Source: CAVZRC01 sp052148775 (GTDB lineage Bacteria; Planctomycetota; Planctomycetia; Isosphaerales; Isosphaeraceae). From it: a stretch of 25,341 nt of DNA. The translations under genes and the position numbers were made by a program. The stretch spans positions 1 through 25,341 of the forward strand of contig JBKQHM010000384.1 of assembly GCA_052148775.1 (NCBI GenBank), given 5' to 3'. Positions 22,199 to 25,341 of this stretch are shown in pieces (within the stretch, counting starts at the first letter, position 1; each line of letters begins with the position of its first letter). The notes beneath the pieces are model-generated. The model made no database searches, was not told the origin of the DNA, and saw nothing but the letters and a program-made list of their open reading frames with translations.

Positions 22199-22639
22199 TC
22201 AACCCTTCTTTCGCTTAACGGGCTTCGAGAAGTCGACGGGCGGCTTCTTGCCCCCCTCGCCCAGCACATCGAAATCGAACGTGTTCTCGCCCCCCTGGAC
22301 CGTGGCGAAGTCCCTCCTGAGTCCGACGCCTCGGTGCTTCTCGGCCACCTCGCCACCGTACGTCACCAGGTTGTCCCCGGTATACGTCTTAAGCGTATAA
22401 TGCCCGCCCGGCCCGATCTCCGCGGTCCGCGCGCCGACCTGTCTCCCGGAGTTCGCCGGGTTGAAACTGATGATCCCTTTCGTGACCGGCTCTCCTTTGG
22501 CCGTCACGACCCCGCTGACGGTCGCCTCGGTCAATGAGGTGTCGGTGTAAGGCTTGCCATCCCCGCAGCCCGCGAGCGTCGCCGAGCCCAGGAGGGTCAT
22601 CGCCAGCAGGAACGCGTTGCGCCTACCCGAGGATTTCAT
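22199..22639 (-). CDS. Small lipoprotein with carboxypeptidase-regulatory-like domain
   Basis: I chose the ATG at 22639 because GGGA lies three to four bases ahead; the ATG at 22648 adds three residues. The 146-residue product has a lipoprotein signal: basic start, hydrophobic core (FLLAMTLLGSATLAGC), and lipobox LAGC. The mature part has a beta-sandwich region ATVSGVVTAKGEPVTKGIIS followed by FNPANSGRQVGARTAEIGPG and HYTLKTYTGDNLVTYGGEV, typical of the small 'transthyretin/CNA-B-like' lipoproteins encoded beside DUF1559 genes in planctomycetes. The end is Lys-rich (PVKRKKG). The role is unknown, and location on the outer membrane or cell wall is inferred. Confidence 0.83.
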   Translation of the reverse strand: MKSSGRRNAFLLAMTLLGSATLAGCGDGKPYTDTSLTEATVSGVVTAKGEPVTKGIISFNPANSGRQVGARTAEIGPGGHYTLKTYTGDNLVTYGGEVAEKHRGVGLRRDFATVQGGENTFDFDVLGEGGKKPPVDFSKPVKRKKG

Positions 22640-22752
22640 GATTCCCATCCGAACAAGTACCGTTATGAATGAAGGATACTGGATCGAGAGTGGCCGCGTG
22701 CGACCGCGACGGAAAAGCGCGCGGGGACTTGCCCCGTCCCGGTTCGGTCGTG

Positions 22753-23829
22753 TCAGTAGGCATCGGAGGAGATCACTTCGCCGCCGGCCCGGCTCCCCAG
22801 GGCCCACCACGTGGTGACGTTGATGCTCGCCTTGATGAACTTGACCGAGCCGTCGCAGAACAGGTCGTTCACACCGCCGGGGTGGTGGCTGCTGGCGACG
22901 TGGGCGATCTGGAGTCCCGAGCGGCAGCTCCAGGTGTTCGGCGGCATCACGTGGAAGTACCGCGTATTCGCCGGCTGGCCCGTGACCCAGGTCGACCCGG
23001 AGATATTATCGTCGTTGAAGTTCGCGGCATCCTGGCCACCCACCGGCACCGGCGGAGTCACCTTGCAGACGTTGTAATAGGCCTGAGGTGTCGACTCCAG
23101 GTTGTTGGCGACCGCGGCCGGCGTGGCCAGCGAAGCGGTCGGAATACCCCCGTCAAACGGCGCGGACGTGTTGGTGAGATTGTTACCGATCGCCTTGACG
23201 CGCTCGCTGAAAGCGGCCGTGTTGCTCGTGCCGTCGGTGATCGCCGCGAAGCTGATGGAGCTGCCGCCGAACCCGGGAGGGCCGGTATCGATGCCGTTCG
23301 ACGAGTAGATGAACGGCCCGGAGGACGGCGTGTTGTAGGAGGGTGCGTTGGAGTTCCCGCCATAGGCACAGTTGGGCGCCGAGCCCCCGTTGGCCATGTA
23401 ATTGTTGTGCCCGTCGGGGCTGGTCAGTCGGTCCGGGTCCGAGGGACACAGGAACCCGGCGATCATGTTGTACTCCGCCGTGGTATTGGCCGGGTTATCG
23501 TTGGGCATGGCCGTCTGGCCGATGAACTCCGTATCCACGAAGTTGAGTGCGTTATAGATCGGCCCCTGCTCCATGTAGGGGAGCAACAACGTATGGGCCG
23601 ACCATTCGATCCACCATGGCCCATCACCCCAGGGCAAGCAATTATTGGCGCTGTGGTAATTGTGCAGCGCCAGGCCGATCTGCTTGAGGTTGTTGGTGCA
23701 GTGCGCGCGTCGCGCCGCCTCCCTCGCCGCTTGCACGGCGGGGAGCAAGAGTGCGATGAGCACGGCGATGATCGCGATGACCACCAGCAATTCGATCAGG
23801 GTGAAACCGCGACGAGTGCGTGGCCGCAT
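22753..23829 (-). CDS. DUF1559 prepilin-like protein
   Basis: The 358-residue protein begins MRPRTRRGFTLIELLVVIAI, a type IV pilin-like N-terminal cleavage/methylation motif with the GF^TLIE peptidase site and hydrophobic helix. It continues with LLPAVQAAREAARRAHCTNN, LKQIGLALHNYHSANNCLPW and the DUF1559 domain, ending with HPGGVNDLFCDGSVKFIKAS, the family's C-terminal H-x-G signature. DUF1559 genes are greatly expanded in planctomycetes and are thought to make surface or pseudopilus proteins. The ribosome site GGAGGA is strong and lies eight bases before the ATG. A lipoprotein gene follows in the same direction. Confidence 0.96.
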   Translation of the reverse strand: MRPRTRRGFTLIELLVVIAIIAVLIALLLPAVQAAREAARRAHCTNNLKQIGLALHNYHSANNCLPWGDGPWWIEWSAHTLLLPYMEQGPIYNALNFVDTEFIGQTAMPNDNPANTTAEYNMIAGFLCPSDPDRLTSPDGHNNYMANGGSAPNCAYGGNSNAPSYNTPSSGPFIYSSNGIDTGPPGFGGSSISFAAITDGTSNTAAFSERVKAIGNNLTNTSAPFDGGIPTASLATPAAVANNLESTPQAYYNVCKVTPPVPVGGQDAANFNDDNISGSTWVTGQPANTRYFHVMPPNTWSCRSGLQIAHVASSHHPGGVNDLFCDGSVKFIKASINVTTWWALGSRAGGEVISSDAY

Positions 23830-23859
23830 GATCTTTCCTCCGAGCGGAACCGCTGCGGA

Positions 23860-23879
23860 CGTGACGGACCTTCGTCACG
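23860..23879 (-). promoter_or_regulatory. Hairpin in the DUF1559 leader
   Basis: CGTGACG (23860-23866) and CGTCACG (23873-23879) pair with a six-base loop. A second short hairpin (AGCGG/CCGCT, 23844-23855) lies between it and the ribosome site. Both would be in the mRNA leader. Their meaning is unknown; a structure this close to the ribosome site could affect translation. Confidence 0.3.
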
Positions 23880-24280
23880 CCGATCTCACGACGGGAAAAC
23901 GAAAAACAGAGGAGTATCGATTCCAAGGCGAACGAGGAGGAGTCGATCCTTTGGGAGAGGACCGGAGCGTTCTCAATGTAGAATCCGCCGGGTTGCCGGA
24001 CTTGTAACGCGAAAATTCACGAAGTTCGCGCTTTCCTCATCGCCCGATCGCGGAAACGCCGGGGGCGAGTCGAACGGATAAGCCTTCAGGATCAAGAATT
24101 ACGTCTCCGAGACCGGCCCGGCGTCGGGCTCGTGCGACGACCATTTCCGGCGCATCGGATTACAAATCGAGGAGCACGGCGGATTATAGTAGACGATGCT
24201 GGCGAGGAGATCGGCGCGAGAATGCTTGTGGGGATAATCCTCTGGTGTGAGAGGGGTCGGCAATCGCCGGGAGGTGCTCC
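23880..24280. other. Divergent intergenic region, no gene seen
   Basis: This region separates the DUF1559 gene and the ECF sigma gene and should contain both promoters. I see TATAGT-like (around 24186-24191) and GATAAT-like (near 24232) boxes on the forward strand, but neither has a convincing -35 box, so I name no promoter. Frames across the region are short or shadows. Confidence 0.4.
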
Positions 24281-24835
24281 GTGGACGCGATGGGACAGAT
24301 CGCAGTCCGGACGAGCGACCAGAAGGCCACGTTCGGGACGTTGCTGGCGCGGCACCAGAGCCAGCTCTTCGGCTACATCTATTCGCTGGTGCGCGACCTC
24401 GACGACGCGGACGACCTGTTCCAGCAAACGAGCCTGGTGCTCTGGGACAAGTTCGACCTGTTCGACCCGTCGCGGAGCTTCGTCGGCTGGGCCTGCGGGG
24501 TGGCACGCTATGAGGTCCTGAACTTCCTGAGGGCGCGGAGCCGGAACCGCCTGTATTTCATCGACGAGCTCAACCTGGCCCTGATCGAAGCCCAGGAGAG
24601 CCTCGATGAAGAAGGACTCGAGGAGCGGCGCGATGCGCTGGCGGGCTGCATGAACAAATTGCGAGAACGCGACAAGGACCTCCTGGAAGCCTGCTATAGC
24701 CGATCGAGCGGGGTCCGGGACGTGGCGCTCACCCGGGGCCGATCGGCTCAGAGTATTCATAATTCGCTCAGGCGCATCCGACGCGCGCTGTTCGATTGCG
24801 TGCGTCGCTCGATGGCACACGGGGGTGTGGCATGA
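24281..24835 (+). CDS. ECF RNA polymerase sigma factor, planctomycete/Verrucomicrobium type
   Basis: The 184-residue product starts at a GTG preceded by GGGAGG at seven bases; an ATG three codons later is less favoured. Region 2 is clear: LLARHQSQLFGYIYSLVRDL, DDADDLFQQTSLVLWDKFDL and FVGWACGVARYEVLNFLRAR, including the DxxDxxQ core contact segment. Region 4 follows: LRERDKDLLEACYSRSSGVR with RSAQSIHNSLRRIRRALFDC as the DNA-recognition helix. It directs RNA polymerase to stress- or surface-related promoters. Its stop overlaps the next ATG, so the anti-sigma-like partner is made in step with it. Confidence 0.93.
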   Translation: MDAMGQIAVRTSDQKATFGTLLARHQSQLFGYIYSLVRDLDDADDLFQQTSLVLWDKFDLFDPSRSFVGWACGVARYEVLNFLRARSRNRLYFIDELNLALIEAQESLDEEGLEERRDALAGCMNKLRERDKDLLEACYSRSSGVRDVALTRGRSAQSIHNSLRRIRRALFDCVRRSMAHGGVA

Positions 24836-25341
24836 GCGCCGGCGGCCCTGGCGAGCTTCCCGCCGAGTTGTACGACCTGATCGATGAATACTGCTCGGGG
24901 CTCATCGAAGAGCCGGGGATCCGACAGCTCGAGTCCCTCCTCCTCGAGAGCGAGGCCTCGCGGCGATTCTTCGCCGAGTACTTCCAGCATCATACGGAGA
25001 TCCAGTTCGCCGTCCGCGCGCGGCGGGCGGCCGATGCGGTCGTGGAGCAACTGGCCTCCCTCCCGGATGAGCCCCGCGGCGACGGCAGGGATGACGGGGT
25101 CCGACGCCTCGGGCGCGGTCCGCGGCGGGGGATCGGATTCGCGGGCGTGGCGGCGGTCTTGACGATCGCGGCTGCGGCTTCGATCGCCATCTGGCTGACG
25201 ATCGCCTGGCCGCGCCGCGGTCCGACGGCCCTCGGGCGGGGTCCGGGCGCGAACGTCGCCTGGCTGGTCAATGCCCAGGATTGCCTCTGGTCCCGGACCG
25301 GCGAGCGGCCCGGCCGGAGCATGCTGGCCGGCAAGTCGCTC
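24832..25341 (+). CDS. FecR-like membrane regulator, 5' part
   Basis: The gene starts at the ATG overlapping the sigma stop (ATGA) and runs off the window after 170 codons. The first 90 residues are cytoplasmic and helical (LYDLIDEYCSGLIEEPGIRQ, FFAEYFQHHTEIQFAVRARR), the expected sigma-binding part. Basic residues precede one membrane helix, GIGFAGVAAVLTIAAAASIA plus IWLTIA. The segment after it (NVAWLVNAQDCLWSRTGERP) is the beginning of the periplasmic FecR-like domain seen in planctomycetes, often joined to a LamG-like domain that would lie beyond the window. It probably holds the sigma factor inactive until a signal arrives; that is inferred from the family. Confidence 0.85.
   Translation, partial: MSAGGPGELPAELYDLIDEYCSGLIEEPGIRQLESLLLESEASRRFFAEYFQHHTEIQFAVRARRAADAVVEQLASLPDEPRGDGRDDGVRRLGRGPRRGIGFAGVAAVLTIAAAASIAIWLTIAWPRRGPTALGRGPGANVAWLVNAQDCLWSRTGERPGRSMLAGKSL

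Noticed and set aside
20641..22218. A 525-codon open frame on the forward strand.
   Set aside because: It starts inside a tRNA gene and runs antisense to the TPR gene. The TPR repeats on the reverse strand are clear.
22669..24081. A 470-codon open frame on the forward strand.
   Set aside because: It is antisense to the DUF1559 gene, which has a pilin-like N-terminus and a strong ribosome site.
1..25341. CRISPR array, insertion sequence or rRNA genes.
   Set aside because: No regularly spaced direct repeats, no transposase-like frame and no rRNA sequence was seen.

Overview
The DNA is GC-rich and looks planctomycetal, probably from the Isosphaeraceae/Gemmata side. The supporting genes are a DUF1559 prepilin-like protein paired with a small repeat-containing lipoprotein, an ECF sigma factor of the Rhodopirellula/Verrucomicrobium type followed by a FecR-like anti-sigma/membrane gene, DUF2905, and SH3/KOW-like planctomycetal proteins. 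The taxonomic placement is inferred from gene families only.

Positions 1-13890 hold most of a class 1 DISARM anti-phage locus. It comprises the 3' part of the adenine methylase drmMI, then drmA (helicase), drmB (DUF1998) and drmC (phospholipase D), the last three joined by ATGA overlaps. drmD would lie upstream of the window. About 5.8 kb of cargo separates drmMI from drmA: a DUF1016/YhcG PD-(D/E)XK nuclease, a helical unknown, a two-gene unit of an unknown protein plus a HEPN protein, a decayed second DUF1016 gene, and a reverse-strand operon (Schlafen AlbA_2 protein, unknown protein, HEAT-like protein). Two kinds of palindromic DNA sit inside coding sequence here. One is a 99-bp cloverleaf-forming element inserted in phase in drmMI. 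The other is a set of 27-bp palindromes at equivalent places in the intact and decayed DUF1016 genes, whose arms differ in sequence but still pair.

Positions 14072-14464 carry four tRNA genes (Arg-UCU, Val-GAC, Ser-GGA, His-GUG). Positions 20551-20878 carry four more (Arg-CCG, Arg-UCG, Arg-GCG, Cys-GCA). All four in the second array have G8-A9 instead of the near-universal U8. The 6 kb between the arrays is rich in gene debris: a DoxX gene fused to an inverted cupin fragment, a frameshifted operon leader gene, an arsenite methyltransferase with an internal deletion and a TGA at a conserved Cys position, and a 3' gene fragment. Intact genes there are a three-gene reverse operon ending in a pRiA4b ORF-3 family protein, a 59-residue membrane peptide, DUF2905, an adenosine-specific kinase and a small unknown.

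Positions 20878-25341 look like ordinary planctomycete chromosome: a reverse-strand set (DUF1559 pilin-like protein, lipoprotein, membrane-anchored TPR protein) and, divergently, an ECF sigma factor overlapping a FecR-like gene that runs off the end. The TPR stop codon abuts the tRNA-Cys gene, which marks a sharp border between the tRNA-bounded variable region and the chromosome.
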